Shown in pieces: positions 1-10,015 of a stretch of 64,000 bases of DNA. Every line of letters starts with the position of its first letter. The stretch's first letter is position 1. The translations under genes and the position numbers were made by a program. The stretch spans positions 1,550,001 to 1,614,000 of the forward strand of contig NZ_CP113942.1 of assembly GCF_029392815.1 (NCBI RefSeq), read 5' to 3'. The notes under the pieces were generated by a model. It searched no databases, was not told where the DNA came from, and was given only the letters and a program-made list of their open reading frames with translations. The stretch comes from Bifidobacterium sp. ESL0682 (GTDB taxonomy: Bacteria > Actinomycetota > Actinomycetes > Actinomycetales > Bifidobacteriaceae).

Positions 1-769
1 GCAACGCTCCCATAGGCGTGTTCGATTCGGGGCTGGGCGGCATTTCCGTCGTACGTGAAATCCGCAAGGAAATGCCGGGCGAGCGAATCGTCTATTTCGG
101 TGATTCCGCCAACGCACCATATGGCACCAAATCACCTGAAGAGGTCCGCAAACTTTCCTTCGCCATCGTCGAGCGATTCATCGCCATGGGCGTCAAAGCC
201 ATCGTCATCGCCTGCAACACCGCGACCTCGGCTGCCGTAAACGATTTGCGCGCAACTTACGATCTGCCCATTATCAGCATGGAACCGGCGCTCAAAGTAG
301 CGTGCGACCGCGGGCATGGCGAGCCGCAACGCGTCATCGTCGCCGCCACCCCGCTGACACTGCGAGAGAAAAATTCACCGCACTGATGAATCGTTTCAGC
401 GCCACCAACACCATCTACCGTCAGCCTTGCCCTGACCTAGTGGAAATCGTGGAACATGACCAGCTTGAGGACCACGACCTCGTCATGCGCACCTTGCACC
501 GTTATTTCGACAGCTACGATCTCGAATCCATCGACTCGGTGGTGCTCGGCTGCACGCATTTCGTCTTCTACCGTGATTATTTCCGCGAGCTGCTCCCCGC
601 TTCCACCGCTATCATCGACGGCAACGAGGGCACTGCCCGGCATCTGCACGACCTGCTAGCCGCCGCCGACGAACTAGCAGCCCCAGATGCCGAAGGCAGC
701 GTAACCTTGGAAAACTCAGACACCAGCGAGCGTATGGCCGCTCTGGCCGCTAAACGCCTTAATGCGTAA
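1..769 (+). CDS. murI: Glutamate racemase MurI, 5' end outside window, one apparent frameshift
   Basis: Converts L-glutamate to D-glutamate for peptidoglycan synthesis in the cytoplasm. The reading frame is already open at the window edge (it reads [12 protein letters not shown]), so the true start lies upstream. Seen: the DSGLGG glycine motif, [11 protein letters not shown], the first catalytic cysteine in [10 protein letters not shown] and the second in LGCTHF, in the order and spacing of the Asp/Glu racemase family. The frame breaks at the A-run 369-373: the first part stops at 386, while the second part (FTALMNRF onward) continues one frame over to the stop at 767-769. One more A would join them as [13 protein letters not shown]. 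Since murI is normally essential, I infer a sequencing undercall rather than a dead gene. Confidence 0.93.
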
Positions 770-812
770 AATACATCAACGCTTGCAACAAACCATATAG
801 AGATCCAACGCC

Positions 813-1145
813 TTAAGCATCAACCAATACGCGGCCGCTGACCAGGCGGTTAAGGCTGACCTGCTGCTCAGCTGCTTCCATGGCCAATTCACGATGCTGC
901 TCAGGAGTAACGCGCACCACAAATTTGCCTGAATAATGCTTGTCAGCTATTGGTTCTGGCACACTCTCGTCATTGGCTTCCATGTCTTCAACGGTCTGTG
1001 CCGTCAGATTGCAGATACCTTGAAAAGCCTCAACCTGGCTCTTGCTCAGCCAGGAAAGACTCGGGAATTCAACGACAGTACCCACAAATTCGCCATCGTC
1101 CGAACTCCAACTGACCCGATACGTGTAATGATGAATGTCTACCAT
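813..1145 (-). CDS. hicB: HicB-family antitoxin
   Basis: A 110-residue protein. The N-terminal half (about 1-60) has the partly degraded RNase H-like HicB fold pattern (YRVSWSSDDGEFVGTVVEFPSLS). The C-terminal part (GKFVVRVTPEQHRELAMEAA followed by SLNRLVSGRVL) looks like a ribbon-helix-helix DNA-binding segment. HicB antitoxins neutralise HicA and repress their own operon. The start is supported by GAGAGGA about six bases upstream. It lies 10 bp downstream of hicA on the same strand, so the order is toxin first, as is usual for hicAB. The family call rests on recognition. Confidence 0.85.
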   Translation of the reverse strand: MVDIHHYTYRVSWSSDDGEFVGTVVEFPSLSWLSKSQVEAFQGICNLTAQTVEDMEANDESVPEPIADKHYSGKFVVRVTPEQHRELAMEAAEQQVSLNRLVSGRVLVDA

Positions 1146-1155
1146 TTATATCCTC

Positions 1156-1407
1156 TCAGCGTTTACCTTCAGTTAGCCTGCCGATAGCTTTCAATACCTG
1201 GCGTACTTGATATGGCTTTGCTAAACCATGCTCATTTTGAATATTCACTCGTGGGTCACCGGCCCACGGTGTCTTATAGACGCAATGACTCGTCGAATGT
1301 TGTCGCGGCTGTCCAAAATACGCCTCACACACCTTCTGCAAATCGGCATATCGTATCCCCTGCGGGCTACTGCGCATTCTCTGAACAATCTTCCCTATGT
1401 CTCCCAT
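1156..1407 (-). CDS. hicA: HicA-family mRNA interferase toxin
   Basis: An 83-residue basic protein. HicA toxins have a dsRBD-like fold and cleave mRNA using a conserved histidine; here the candidate is in the TSHCVYKTPW segment. The stretch GDPRVNIQNEHGLAKPYQVR followed by QVLKAI matches the actinobacterial HicA subtype as I remember it. It is the first gene of the two-gene hicAB operon. The ATG at 1407 is the edge of a 40-bp palindrome and has only a weak ribosome-binding sequence. Translation could instead start at the internal ATG of MRSSPQG, ten codons in. Confidence 0.82.
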   Translation of the reverse strand: MGDIGKIVQRMRSSPQGIRYADLQKVCEAYFGQPRQHSTSHCVYKTPWAGDPRVNIQNEHGLAKPYQVRQVLKAIGRLTEGKR

Positions 1408-1444
1408 TGCTCTATGGTATCACTATTGATACTATAGAGCAATG
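1405..1444. promoter_or_regulatory. 40-bp near-perfect palindrome, probable HicAB operator
   Basis: The two 20-base halves are reverse complements except at three symmetric positions, giving arms CATTGCTCTAT and ATAGAGCAATG around a TATC/GATA core. The palindrome includes the hicA start codon at one edge. HicB and the HicAB complex commonly bind such sites for autoregulation. Binding by this HicB is inferred. Confidence 0.6.
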
Positions 1445-1609
1445 CGCTCTTCTTCCGTTTACTACATTTTTGACATTCTTTAGCGTCACAAACAAGACAA
1501 AAAGATAGACCATGACCGAATGGAGACACTGGAACCAGGATGTCCGTAAGGCGGACGTATGCTCGGTTAACTAAGGATAATGACTACGGCACGAAGGAAA
1601 GGTGACGCA

Positions 1610-2455
1610 ATGACGAAAACCGCTTTGATCGATGTCGGTGGAGGCTTCCGTTCCATTTACGGGGCAGGCGTGATGGATCGGCTGATGGACAAAGGCATCG
1701 TGTTCGACAAGTGCTACGGCGTCTCTGCGGGCAGCGCGAACATGATCTCCTACATTTCCGGCCAGCGTGGTCGCACCTATAAGTTCTATACGGAATACGC
1801 CTTCCGCCCCGAATATGCCAGCGCCACCAACTTCTTCAAGCTGCATAATTACGCTAATCTGGACTATATCTACGGCACCCTGTCCAACTCCGACGGCGAA
1901 TATCCCGTCGACTACCCCGCCTTTGCCGCCTCACCCACCGAATTCACGGTGGTAGCCTGCGACGCACGCAATGGCTACGCACGCTATTTCGACAAGTCGG
2001 ACGTGCATCAGGACAATTATGACGTTATGAAGGCCTCAAGCGCGGTTCCGGTCGCTTGCGAACCGTACCTCATCGACGGCGTTCCCTATTACGACGGCGG
2101 TATCGCCGACCCGATTCCCGTGCAACTGGCGGCCGACGAGGGTTACGACCGCATCGTGCTCATTCTCACGCATCAGCGTGATTTCGTGCGTGAAGCCAAG
2201 AAGGACGCAGCTCCGGCGGCGTTATTGAAGCACTCCTACCCCGCTGCTGCGGAACGGCTCAAGAACCGCTATCGCACATACAACGAAGAAATGCAAGTCG
2301 CCGAGCGTATGGCCGCCGACGGCAATGTGTTGATTCTCGCTCCTGACGACCTGTGCGGATTGGACACGCTGAGCAAGAACGCCGAGGGATTGGAAGAGAT
2401 GTATCAGAAAGGACTCGATGCGGCCGAAGCCGTGCCTGATTTCCTCTCGAACTGA
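1610..2455 (+). CDS. Patatin-like phospholipase family protein
   Basis: A 281-residue predicted acyl hydrolase with a Ser-Asp dyad. Seen: the oxyanion-hole motif GGGFRSIYGAG near residue 10, the nucleophile elbow GVSAGS near residue 38, and the DGG motif with the catalytic Asp around residue 160. No signal peptide or membrane segment is visible, so a cytoplasmic enzyme is likely, similar to the RssA/YjjU group. I chose the ATG at 1610 over 1580 because GAAAGG sits about seven bases upstream, whereas the earlier ATG has no properly spaced site. It stands alone and is followed by a strong terminator. The substrate is unknown. Confidence 0.88.
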   Translation: MTKTALIDVGGGFRSIYGAGVMDRLMDKGIVFDKCYGVSAGSANMISYISGQRGRTYKFYTEYAFRPEYASATNFFKLHNYANLDYIYGTLSNSDGEYPVDYPAFAASPTEFTVVACDARNGYARYFDKSDVHQDNYDVMKASSAVPVACEPYLIDGVPYYDGGIADPIPVQLAADEGYDRIVLILTHQRDFVREAKKDAAPAALLKHSYPAAAERLKNRYRTYNEEMQVAERMAADGNVLILAPDDLCGLDTLSKNAEGLEEMYQKGLDAAEAVPDFLSN

Positions 2456-2560
2456 TTCGATAAGTTCCAAATCTGATATCAGCGTCGGCAAATGGCTGCA
2501 CGAGTAATGTTCACACCGTTTATCGGCGTCAATATGTCAGATTGATGAATACAAAACGAT

Positions 2561-2596
2561 GGGGCGGATTCCTTGGGTGAGCAAGGAATCCGCCCC
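2561..2596. terminator. Terminator hairpin after the patatin-like gene
   Basis: Perfect 15-bp stem (GGGGCGGATTCCTTG and its complement) with a six-base loop, followed by AACTTATT. It lies between converging genes, so it could serve both strands. Confidence 0.8.
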
Positions 2597-2675
2597 AACT
2601 TATTGACACCCCGTCGTGTCTAGGTCAAGCCGTCCGATTTGCTGGGCACCTTGGCCAGTACTGCTTATTATAGTG

Positions 2676-2716
2676 GATAAATCGTAAATCTGCCGAATTA
2701 ACAGACAAGATTTATC
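2676..2716 (-). terminator. Weak hairpin downstream of the band-7 gene
   Basis: GATAAATC at 2676-2683 pairs with GATTTATC at 2709-2716, with a further inner TCTG/CAGA pair. It is AT-rich and interrupted. It sits just beyond the stop of the minus-strand band-7 gene, which suggests a terminator, but the case is weak. Confidence 0.3.
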
Positions 2717-2732
2717 GATTTATGCAACCTAT

Positions 2733-3629
2733 TTATTTCGCCTCGTTGGAGGTGACCATGGCCTTGGTGACCTCATCGAAAAGCTGCTGGTAGCCGCCGG
2801 GCGTGGAAGCCGGAAGCACCACGGTCTTGGCATTGCCGGATTCGCTCAGCGAGCGCATCACGTCGAGGTACTGGTTGAACAGCACCACGTTGTTGACGTC
2901 GGCGATATCCATGCCCACACCTTGCAGGCTCTTGATCTGGTCGACGATGCCGTTGGCGATCTCGCGACGGTAGTTGGCCTGGCCTTCGCCCTGAAGACGG
3001 GTCTTCTCGGCGTCTGCGGTGGCCTGTGTCTCAATCTGGATGCGCTGGGCATCGGCACGCTGGCGGGTGGCTTCCTTCTCACGCTGGGCGGCGTTGATGG
3101 AATCCATCGCGGTCTTGACGGCCGGACTCGGGTCGATGGCGGTAATCAGGGTCTTGACGACGGTGAAGCCGAACTTCGACATCTCGCCGCCCACCGTCTT
3201 CTGCACGTCGGCGGCCACGTCGTCCTTCTTGGCAAACGCATCGTCGAGCGAAAGTGCAGGAATGGCGGAACGCAGAGCATCCTCGACGTAGCTGCGCAGC
3301 TGGCCGGCCGGATCGCGAAGCTCATAGTAGGCGGTGGCCACATTGTTGGGATCTACGCGGAACTGGGTGGAGGCGACTACAGTGACGAAGACGTTGTCGA
3401 GCGTCTTGGTCTCAAGCTTCACATTGAGCTGGTTGACGCGCATGTTGGTCTTGGTGGCGATGCGGTCGGCGAACGGAACCTTCAGATGGATGCCCGCGAG
3501 CTCGACCTTCAAGAATTTACCGAAACGTTCGATAACGTATGCCTGCTGCTGCGGCACCACGAAAATACCTGAGACAATCAACCCAATGATAATTATCAGA
3601 ACGATAATCAGGAAAATAAGCCCTACCAT
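2733..3629 (-). CDS. SPFH/band-7 (stomatin-like) membrane protein
   Basis: A 298-residue protein with one N-terminal membrane helix (VGLIFLIIVLIIIIGLIVSG) followed by a stomatin/prohibitin homology domain (about residues 25-200, from VPQQQAYVIERFGKF) and an Ala/Gln/Glu-rich helical segment (about 185-250: AAQREKEATRQRADAQRIQ) typical of SPFH oligomerisation coiled coils. Such proteins form membrane microdomain scaffolds and often regulate membrane proteases. No NfeD-type partner is adjacent. The start is the ATG at 3629 with AGAGAG just upstream; a TTG six codons earlier has no ribosome-binding site. The precise role is unknown. Confidence 0.9.
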   Translation of the reverse strand: MVGLIFLIIVLIIIIGLIVSGIFVVPQQQAYVIERFGKFLKVELAGIHLKVPFADRIATKTNMRVNQLNVKLETKTLDNVFVTVVASTQFRVDPNNVATAYYELRDPAGQLRSYVEDALRSAIPALSLDDAFAKKDDVAADVQKTVGGEMSKFGFTVVKTLITAIDPSPAVKTAMDSINAAQREKEATRQRADAQRIQIETQATADAEKTRLQGEGQANYRREIANGIVDQIKSLQGVGMDIADVNNVVLFNQYLDVMRSLSESGNAKTVVLPASTPGGYQQLFDEVTKAMVTSNEAK

Positions 3630-3760
3630 GTTCTCTCTTTCTTTCAAGGTTTCGATGCCGTCGTCCGCGAATCCGCGATGTGCCCGGCATCATCCACCGG
3701 CTTGCGACTTCATCGCTTCCGCCGATGCACTACATGAAATCGTAGCAGAACATCAGGCAA

Positions 3761-4312
3761 TTATCGAAGTGCCATACCAGCCACCAATACAGCGAGGCTC
3801 GCCACCATCATGCCCGCACTATGGGCAACCGCCCACCATGGATGGCGGGCTTGCAGAAGTTTCGCGCCTTCCACGCTGGCGGTGCTGAAGGTCGAATAAC
3901 CACCAAGGAATCCAGAAGCGAGCAGATACTGCAATGTCGCTGTGCCGGCATGGGCACCGCACCAGCCCGCTACCAGGCCCATTGCGAGACAGGCAGTGAT
4001 GTTGACGACGACGGTGCCGCAAGGAAACGGCAGACGGATATGGTTGTTGACCCATGCGTCGACGCTATATCGAGTGAACGCACCAAGCCCACCCAACAGC
4101 GAAGCTGCAATGAGCAGGCCAAACGCACTGCCGTGCCGCCAGTCCTCGTTGACTATCAGCGCAGCTAAGGCCACGCAAAGGAAGATAACGAGCGCAATTT
4201 TGCAGGGGGCCACGGTCAGGTTCGGAAGACGAAGATGCGTCATCAGCGGATTCACGACCGGAAGATGCGCCTTCACGAGTATCGCCGTTACGCGTGGCAA
4301 TCCTGCGAACAT
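3761..4312 (-). CDS. crcB: Fluoride channel subunit FluC/CrcB, second copy
   Basis: FluC proteins are four-helix membrane subunits that form dual-topology dimers exporting F-. Seen: GGLGAFTRYS (GxxGAxxRY signature), the Asn helix VNITACLAMG, the GFLGGYSTFSTA phenylalanine-box motif, and a last membrane helix near the C-terminus. An additional hydrophobic stretch (IALVIFLCVALAALIV) precedes the first canonical helix, giving five hydrophobic segments, more than the family norm. The start is uncertain: 4312 has a weak GGGGA upstream, while 4363 and 4243 are also possible. The gene overlaps the upstream crcB in another frame, which is probably an annotation or sequence artefact. Two adjacent subunits suggest an obligate heterodimer. 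Confidence 0.8.
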   Translation of the reverse strand: MFAGLPRVTAILVKAHLPVVNPLMTHLRLPNLTVAPCKIALVIFLCVALAALIVNEDWRHGSAFGLLIAASLLGGLGAFTRYSVDAWVNNHIRLPFPCGTVVVNITACLAMGLVAGWCGAHAGTATLQYLLASGFLGGYSTFSTASVEGAKLLQARHPWWAVAHSAGMMVASLAVLVAGMALR

Positions 4313-4745
4313 GCCATTCCCCGATGGACCTGCCAGCCGCAAAACCCAGCAACGCGCACACAAGCCCCACGACGACGCTCACCAGCAGATAGGCCAATGC
4401 GATACCCGCCTTGCCGTTCTCCAAACGTTTAGCAACTTCGAGCATCAACGTGCTGTACGTGGTATAGCCGCCGATCAGGCCCGTCCCCAGGGAAAGCCTC
4501 ATCACCTTCCAGATGCCGATATCCGGGCCGAGCACGGCCATGTATGCCGTGATACAGCCAAGTAAAAACGCACCGGTGAGATTGATGACGGTGGTCATCC
4601 ACGGCCATGCCGCCGTGGCAGGTTGCAGGGCGCTCAACGCCAGACGCACCAACGACCCGCAAGCACCTCCGGCGACAAGTCCCACGGCGATTGCGCCACG
4701 AGCAACGACGGCGGATTCGGTTTCATGCCGCATTTCGGATTTCAT
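4065..4745 (-). CDS. crcB: Fluoride channel subunit FluC/CrcB, first copy
   Basis: Seen: GGACGSLVRLAL, the channel helix VINLTGAFLLG, GLIGGYTTYSTL, and a C-terminal helix LAYLLVSVVVGLVCALLGFAAG, together the full FluC set in about 150 residues. The last 75 residues are hydrophilic and then Cys/Arg/Trp-rich, do not look like a FluC tail, and run in an alternate frame over the start of the second copy. One extra G in the GGGG run near 4324 would end the protein within about ten residues, so the tail may be an artefact. The start at 4745 is backed by AGGAG eight bases upstream; the GTG at 4769 is less likely. Confidence 0.83.
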   Translation of the reverse strand: MKSEMRHETESAVVARGAIAVGLVAGGACGSLVRLALSALQPATAAWPWMTTVINLTGAFLLGCITAYMAVLGPDIGIWKVMRLSLGTGLIGGYTTYSTLMLEVAKRLENGKAGIALAYLLVSVVVGLVCALLGFAAGRSIGEWHVRRIATRNGDTREGASSGRESADDASSSSEPDRGPLQNCARYLPLRGLSCADSQRGLAARQCVWPAHCSFAVGWAWCVHSI

Positions 4746-5183
4746 TGACTTCACTCCTGAAACGACCACGATCCGGCAACTACCCGGCTAGGGATTCTCA
4801 GCAGAACAGCAGCGAATCCGAAGCCTCTCCATCTGCTGCCCACATCACTATTTATTTCCCGAAGCTAACCTTGCTGTTTGACAAATCCGCCACAGCAGAC
4901 AAAACGACGCCAAATGACGTATATTACGTTCTACTCCTGCGGCTCCCGTCCAAGCCATTCAAAACAACGTACTCATTGACGCAACAACTGATAAAATGGA
5001 TCACTTAAAATTTTGATGTTCATTTATACTCAATAATTATATGGTTAGATAAGACTAAAAACGTTTTAAATAGTGCCTTTTTCATTGCTTGCCGTCGAGC
5101 CTTATCACTATTCTTTCATATTGGTTCAAGTTCTATCTTTTGCCACAGCGCAAAAGGCCGGAAGATATATCATAGGAGATTTC
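4746..5183. other. AT-rich divergent intergenic region between crcB and nox
   Basis: This 438-bp stretch carries no gene I can support. It is markedly AT-rich around 4990-5080. No fluoride riboswitch could be recognised on the crcB side, and no Rex-like palindrome on the nox side. It must hold promoters for both directions. Confidence 0.6.
5085..5114 (+). promoter_or_regulatory. Candidate nox promoter
   Basis: TTGCTT at 5085-5090, an 18-base spacer and TATTCT at 5109-5114, about 70 bases before the nox start. Match to the sigma-70-type consensus is fair only. Confidence 0.33.
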
Positions 5184-6616
5184 ATGACCACAGTTGCTGT
5201 CATTGGATGCACTCATGCGGGAACATTTGCCGCGAGATCTATTCTGAAAAACCATCCCAATTGGACGGTCGACGTCTTCGAGAAAAACGACACCGTTTCC
5301 TTCCTCTCCTGTGCCATTGCGCTGTGGGCAGGCGATCATGTGAGCGGTACGGAAAAGATGTTCTACACCTCCCCGAGGAACTCGAAAAGGCCGGCGCAAG
5401 CATGCACATGCGTCATGAAGTCACCGACGTTGACGTCAAAGGAAAAAAACTTGACGCCACCGACCTCGAAACCGGTGAATCAAAGCAATATCGATTCGAC
5501 AAACTCGTGGTGACCACCGGCTCCTCACCCGCCACCCCGTTCATCCAAGGACTGCGAGAGGCTCTGCAAAGCGGCCAGGCCATGCTGTGCAAGGACTTCA
5601 ACGACGGCAAACGCATCGTCGAACAGACCAAGAAGGCCAAGTCCATCATCGTCATCGGGGCAGGCTACGTCGGCAGCGAATTGGCCGAGCAGTTGAGCAC
5701 CCGTGACATCAAGGTCACGTTGATCGACGCCTTGCCTCACGTACTTGACAACAACTACGACAAGTCCGTCACCGATCAGGCGGAGGCGGCGTTCCGCGAC
5801 CACGGCGTGACCTTGGCCATGAATCAAAAGGTCGTCGCTTTCCGTCCTGAAACGGGCGACGACGGGGTGGAGGATTCGAAGATCACCGTGGTCACCGAGC
5901 TCGACGAATACACCGCCGACTTGGTCGTTATGGGAGCCGGTTTCGTGCCAAATACCCGACTCGTCTCCTCGCAGTTGCGCACGTTGGGGTATGGCGCCAT
6001 CATCGTCGACCAATACATGCGCGCTTCCACTCCTAACAACGAGATACTCGATTACGTGTTCGCCGCCGGCGATTGCGCCACGGTGCATTTCAACCCTACG
6101 GATTCCGACGAATACCGTCCGCTCGCCTCCAACGCCATTCGCGAGGCCATGCTCATCGGCGAGAACATCGAAGAGCCGACCAAGGAATATGCCGGCACGC
6201 AGGCAACCAGCGCCGTCCAGCTTTATGACCTCTCAATGTCGTCGAGCGGTATGACTTTGGATCTTGCCCAACGCCGCCGCATCGAAGCCGATTCCGTGAC
6301 CATCAAGGAAAACTATCGACCGGACTTCATGCTTTCGACCACTCCCGTGACCGAGACCCTCGTCTATGACAAACAGAACGGCCGCATCCTTGGAGCCCAG
6401 TTCGCCGCCAAGCACGACATTTCTATGGCCGCCAACCTCATTTCCGTGGCAATCCAAGCCAGGTTCACCATTGACCAGCTCGCCTCCACGGACATGCTTT
6501 TCCAGCCGAACTTCAACCAGCCGGTCAATTATGTGAGCCAGTTGGCCATGGCCGCCGTAGCCAAGCGCGACTCGGAACTTGCAAACAACGAAGAGGGCGC
6601 AAGCGAGAGCAAATGA
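5184..6616 (+). CDS. nox: H2O-forming NADH oxidase (CoA-disulfide reductase family), one apparent frameshift
   Basis: An FAD enzyme that reduces O2 to water with NADH, serving oxygen tolerance and NAD+ regeneration. Seen: an N-terminal FAD dinucleotide fold (VAVIGCTHAG), the redox-active cysteine in SFLSCAIAL (Cys43), a second Rossmann fold for NAD (IIVIGAGYVGSELAEQL, near residue 155), the FAD-binding VFAAGDCATV motif near 290, and a C-terminal dimerisation domain. Restored length is 477 residues. The frame breaks at the C-run 5371-5374: adding one C turns TSPRNSK into TSPEELEKAGASMHMRH, which continues into the downstream frame. The start ATG 5184 has GGAGATTTC in front. Confidence 0.9.
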
Positions 6617-6724
6617 TGACTGATAACAGCGGATTGCGCTGCGGATAACTGGCAGCAAGCGCAATTATGATCAGTCCAAAATTAAGCCGGTTCTGAGTCG
6701 CGAACGATACTAATAATCCGAATA

Positions 6725-6749
6725 CGGTTTCGGCGTTTGGACGAAACCG
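6725..6749. repeat. Small hairpin downstream of nox
   Basis: CGGTTTCG at 6725-6732 and its complement at 6742-6749 enclose a nine-base loop. No T-run follows; its role is unclear. Confidence 0.3.
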
Positions 6750-6771
6750 TCAACGATTGAACATATTAAAA

Positions 6772-6808
6772 ATGCGGGGCATTGCCATTGATCAGCAATG
6801 CCCCGCAT
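6772..6808. terminator. Bidirectional terminator between nox and the MacB-like gene
   Basis: A perfect 14-bp stem (ATGCGGGGCATTGC) with a nine-base loop. On the minus strand it is followed by TTTT, fitting the end of the ABC gene; on the plus strand a TTTTTT run follows about 12 bases later. Confidence 0.8.
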
Positions 6809-6843
6809 GTATATTCAGTTATTTTTTATCGACTCGCAATCTG

Positions 6844-9720
6844 TCACTCGGTACGCAGCGCCGTGGCCGGATCCTGCTTGGCGGCCTTGCGCGACGGGAT
6901 GAGCCCGCCAATCAACGTCAGCACCACCGACAGCACAATCAGGATGATCGCGCCGGAAAGCGGCAGGGCGGCATTGACGCGGTTGGTGCCCATGAAGTGG
7001 TGCATCAGCGCGTTGCCTGGCACAATCAGTATCAGTGTCACCGCAATGCCTATTACACCGGCACATAGGCCGATAATGCCCGTCTCGGCATTGAAGACTG
7101 TGGAGACGTTGTGCTTCGAAGCACCCATCGCGCGCAAGATACCGATTTCCTTGGTACGTTCGAGCACCGAGATGTAGGTGATGATGCCAATCATGATCGA
7201 GGAAACCACCAGCGAGACTGCAACGAAGGCGATCAAGACGTAGGTGATGACGTTGATGATGGTGGTCACCGAGTTCATCATCAGACCCGCGTAATCGGTG
7301 TAGACGATGCGATCCTTCTTCTTGGCACCGTCGTTGTACTGCTTGATGGCGTCCTCGATCTTGTTCTTCGCATCGAAACTGTCGGCGTAGATCTTGATGG
7401 AGCTTGGGGCGTCACGGCCGATGACACCGAAATCGGCGAGGTTGCCGTTGTAGGTGCCGGTGGAGACGTATTGGTTGTAGATCGAGACCAGTACGTTTTC
7501 CGGAGCGGTGGCGAGATAGTTGCTGAAGGCCTGCGCCACCTGCTGCTCGTTCATGCCGGAGACCGCTTCCTGCGGATTGCTGGCTGCCGCCGAATTACCG
7601 GCTGCGGCCGCAGCGGCGTTGCGCTGATTGGTGACATCCACGGACTGGTTGGAGCTGGCTGCACCCATGCCACCAGGAGCCTGGGTCATGAGATTTTTAG
7701 CCATGTTCGCCTGATCCGAGACCGGCAATGAGGCTACGTAAGCCTTGGCGTTGGCCGCCTTGGTCGCATCATCTGAAGGGGCGAAAGTCATGCCGTTGAG
7801 CACATTGTGGGCAGGGTCGGCCTTCTGAGCGTCGACGATCTGACTCGATTTCGCGTGATCAATCAGAGAATTGGTGAGCATACGCGTGTACCCGACGCCC
7901 GGCGCCAACGGTGTGGTCTTGGCATCACTGTTGGCACGGATGACGCCCACGACCTTGAGCTTGACCGCAGACTGCGAATCCATGAGCTTGCCGACCTGAT
8001 CAGCGTCGTTGCCCACGTACTGGTAGTGGCCGTTCGCATCCTTGACGTACTGGTCGGCGGCGGGCAGCAGGGTCAGTGGCTGGTTCATCGCCTTGGAATA
8101 GTCGATACGGGAGGTGTTGGTCTTGACCTTTTCACCGCTGTTGAGCTTGTTCATCATGTCGTTGTAATCGGATGCGGGCAGCAAACCGAGTTCGTAGACC
8201 TGAGTAAGCGGAATCTCGTTGTTCTTGTCAAGCACGAGCACCACCTGGTTGCTCGACTTCGGCCAATGGCCCTTGACCATCTGGTAGTTGTCGGTGATCA
8301 CCGAGCTGATGGGCTGCTTGTCGGCATGTTCGCCGGGCATGATCTCGGTGAACGCGGACGGCGCCTTGTTGTTGTCGGTCTTGCCGGTGAATTGGGACAT
8401 CTGCATGGATTGCAGGCTGGAGAAATCGGTCGAGGACGAATTGAGACCGGCAATCTTGCCGGCCACGGACTGCGAGGCCGAGCCGCCCAACTTCACGCCT
8501 TCGACATCCACAAGGGCGCCTGTGGAATCGTGGGTGAACACGGAGAACTTGGGTGAGTACGAGTACTGGATGCCGACGTCGCCAACATGCTTGCGCACGT
8601 CATTGTCCGGCTTGTCGAGATATTGCTTGAACGGACTCAGGTTGTTGCTGGTGATGCCCGTGGTGACCGACGCTGCGCCCTTGACGCTGGAGTCATCGGG
8701 ATAGATGCCGTTGCGCGGCTTGGCCTTCTGCTTGGAATCGGCCGCCGCCTGGGCCGTGTCCATGATCTTGTTCATGTCAAAGGTCTGTTCGTTGATCTCG
8801 ATGGGGTACGAGGTCAGCGTCTCCTTCTGGATGTCCGCAATATAGCGGTTCACACCCGTGGAAACAGAAAGAATCAGTGCGATGCCAATAATGCCAATCG
8901 AGCCGGCGAAGGAGGTGAGAATCGTCCTCGCCTTCTTGCTTTTGAGATTGTTGAAGCTCAAGGCGACCGCAGTGGCGAACGACATCGAGGCCTTGCCCAT
9001 GGTGCGGTGTACGGCCGGCTTTTCGTCGGCTACCTCCTCGGGCTCGACAGGCCTTGAATCGCCAAGAATCACACCGTCTTTCAGCTCGACGATACGGTTG
9101 GCGTATTGATGGGCAAGCTCCGGGTTGTGGGTGACCATGACCACCAGGCGGTCTTTGGCCACTTCCTTAAGCAAATCCATGATCTGCACGGAGGTCTCGG
9201 AATCAAGCGCACCCGTGGGCTCGTCGGCCAGCACGATGCTTGGGTCGTTGACCAGGGCGCGGGCGATGGCCACGCGCTGCATCTGGCCGCCGGAAAGCTG
9301 GTTCGGCTTTTTGTTGATATGCTCGCCGAGGCCGACCTTCTTCAACGCATCTTCCGCACGCTTGCGCCGGTCAGCACGTGAGACACCGGAAATGGTGAGA
9401 GCCAACTCCACATTGGAGAGGATGGTCTGGTGAGGAATGAGGTTGTAGCTCTGGAAGACGAAGCCAACCGTGTGGTTGCGGTAAGAGTCCCAATCGCGAT
9501 CCTTGTATTTCTTGGTCGACGTACCATTGATCACCAGATCGCCGGAATCGTAGCGGTCAAGGCCGCCGATGATGTTCAGAAGCGTCGTCTTACCTGAACC
9601 GGAAGGTCCCAGAATCGCGACAAACTCATTGTCGCGCAACGTCAGACTCACATGATCCAACGCCTGCTGAACAAAATCACCCGTCTTATACTGCTTGCTG
9701 ATGTCTTTGATTTGTAGCAC
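6844..9720 (-). CDS. MacB-like ABC transporter, fused ATPase and permease
   Basis: A 958-residue protein. The N-terminal ATPase (about 1-225) shows Walker A GPSGSGKT, signature [15 protein letters not shown], Walker [13 protein letters not shown] and the H-loop VTHN, all of the LolD/MacB type. One membrane helix follows near residue 265 ([20 protein letters not shown]), then a large extracytoplasmic MacB-PCD-like domain of about 480 residues with an Ala/Asn-rich low-complexity stretch, then three C-terminal helices of the FtsX permease. MacB-type proteins act as mechanotransmitters that drive export or signalling from outside the membrane. Start is GTG at 9720 with GAGGG six bases upstream. 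Cargo is unknown; no MacA-like partner is adjacent. Confidence 0.9.
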   Translation of the reverse strand: MLQIKDISKQYKTGDFVQQALDHVSLTLRDNEFVAILGPSGSGKTTLLNIIGGLDRYDSGDLVINGTSTKKYKDRDWDSYRNHTVGFVFQSYNLIPHQTILSNVELALTISGVSRADRRKRAEDALKKVGLGEHINKKPNQLSGGQMQRVAIARALVNDPSIVLADEPTGALDSETSVQIMDLLKEVAKDRLVVMVTHNPELAHQYANRIVELKDGVILGDSRPVEPEEVADEKPAVHRTMGKASMSFATAVALSFNNLKSKKARTILTSFAGSIGIIGIALILSVSTGVNRYIADIQKETLTSYPIEINEQTFDMNKIMDTAQAAADSKQKAKPRNGIYPDDSSVKGAASVTTGITSNNLSPFKQYLDKPDNDVRKHVGDVGIQYSYSPKFSVFTHDSTGALVDVEGVKLGGSASQSVAGKIAGLNSSSTDFSSLQSMQMSQFTGKTDNNKAPSAFTEIMPGEHADKQPISSVITDNYQMVKGHWPKSSNQVVLVLDKNNEIPLTQVYELGLLPASDYNDMMNKLNSGEKVKTNTSRIDYSKAMNQPLTLLPAADQYVKDANGHYQYVGNDADQVGKLMDSQSAVKLKVVGVIRANSDAKTTPLAPGVGYTRMLTNSLIDHAKSSQIVDAQKADPAHNVLNGMTFAPSDDATKAANAKAYVASLPVSDQANMAKNLMTQAPGGMGAASSNQSVDVTNQRNAAAAAAGNSAAASNPQEAVSGMNEQQVAQAFSNYLATAPENVLVSIYNQYVSTGTYNGNLADFGVIGRDAPSSIKIYADSFDAKNKIEDAIKQYNDGAKKKDRIVYTDYAGLMMNSVTTIINVITYVLIAFVAVSLVVSSIMIGIITYISVLERTKEIGILRAMGASKHNVSTVFNAETGIIGLCAGVIGIAVTLILIVPGNALMHHFMGTNRVNAALPLSGAIILIVLSVVLTLIGGLIPSRKAAKQDPATALRTE

Positions 9721-10015
9721 AGATTCCCTCTCTCTGCCTAGTTATTGTGTTGTTCACCACATCAAAACTTCGTCTTGCAACTCTACCCCAACGCACGACC
9801 GACCACGACCGTCGTGTGGCGGGCATTTGCAGGCCACGAACACACTTGATTCGGACCCCGCATGAGTCATTTGCTATTCCCGATTTACGCTTCTCATGCA
9901 ATCCGTTTTCCCTACGCGTTTTCTTCGCTATAGTGACGAATACATTGCAGGCGCTGCTTAACGACTCCTTGTCGCCCGGCACCTCATGAACTTGAAATCT
10001 ATGGAAGGACTCACC

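Noticed and set aside
4746..4900. Fluoride riboswitch upstream of crcB
   Set aside because: The crcB-side leader lacks the conserved core and the usual TGATGACTCCT-like segment; only scattered GATG words occur.
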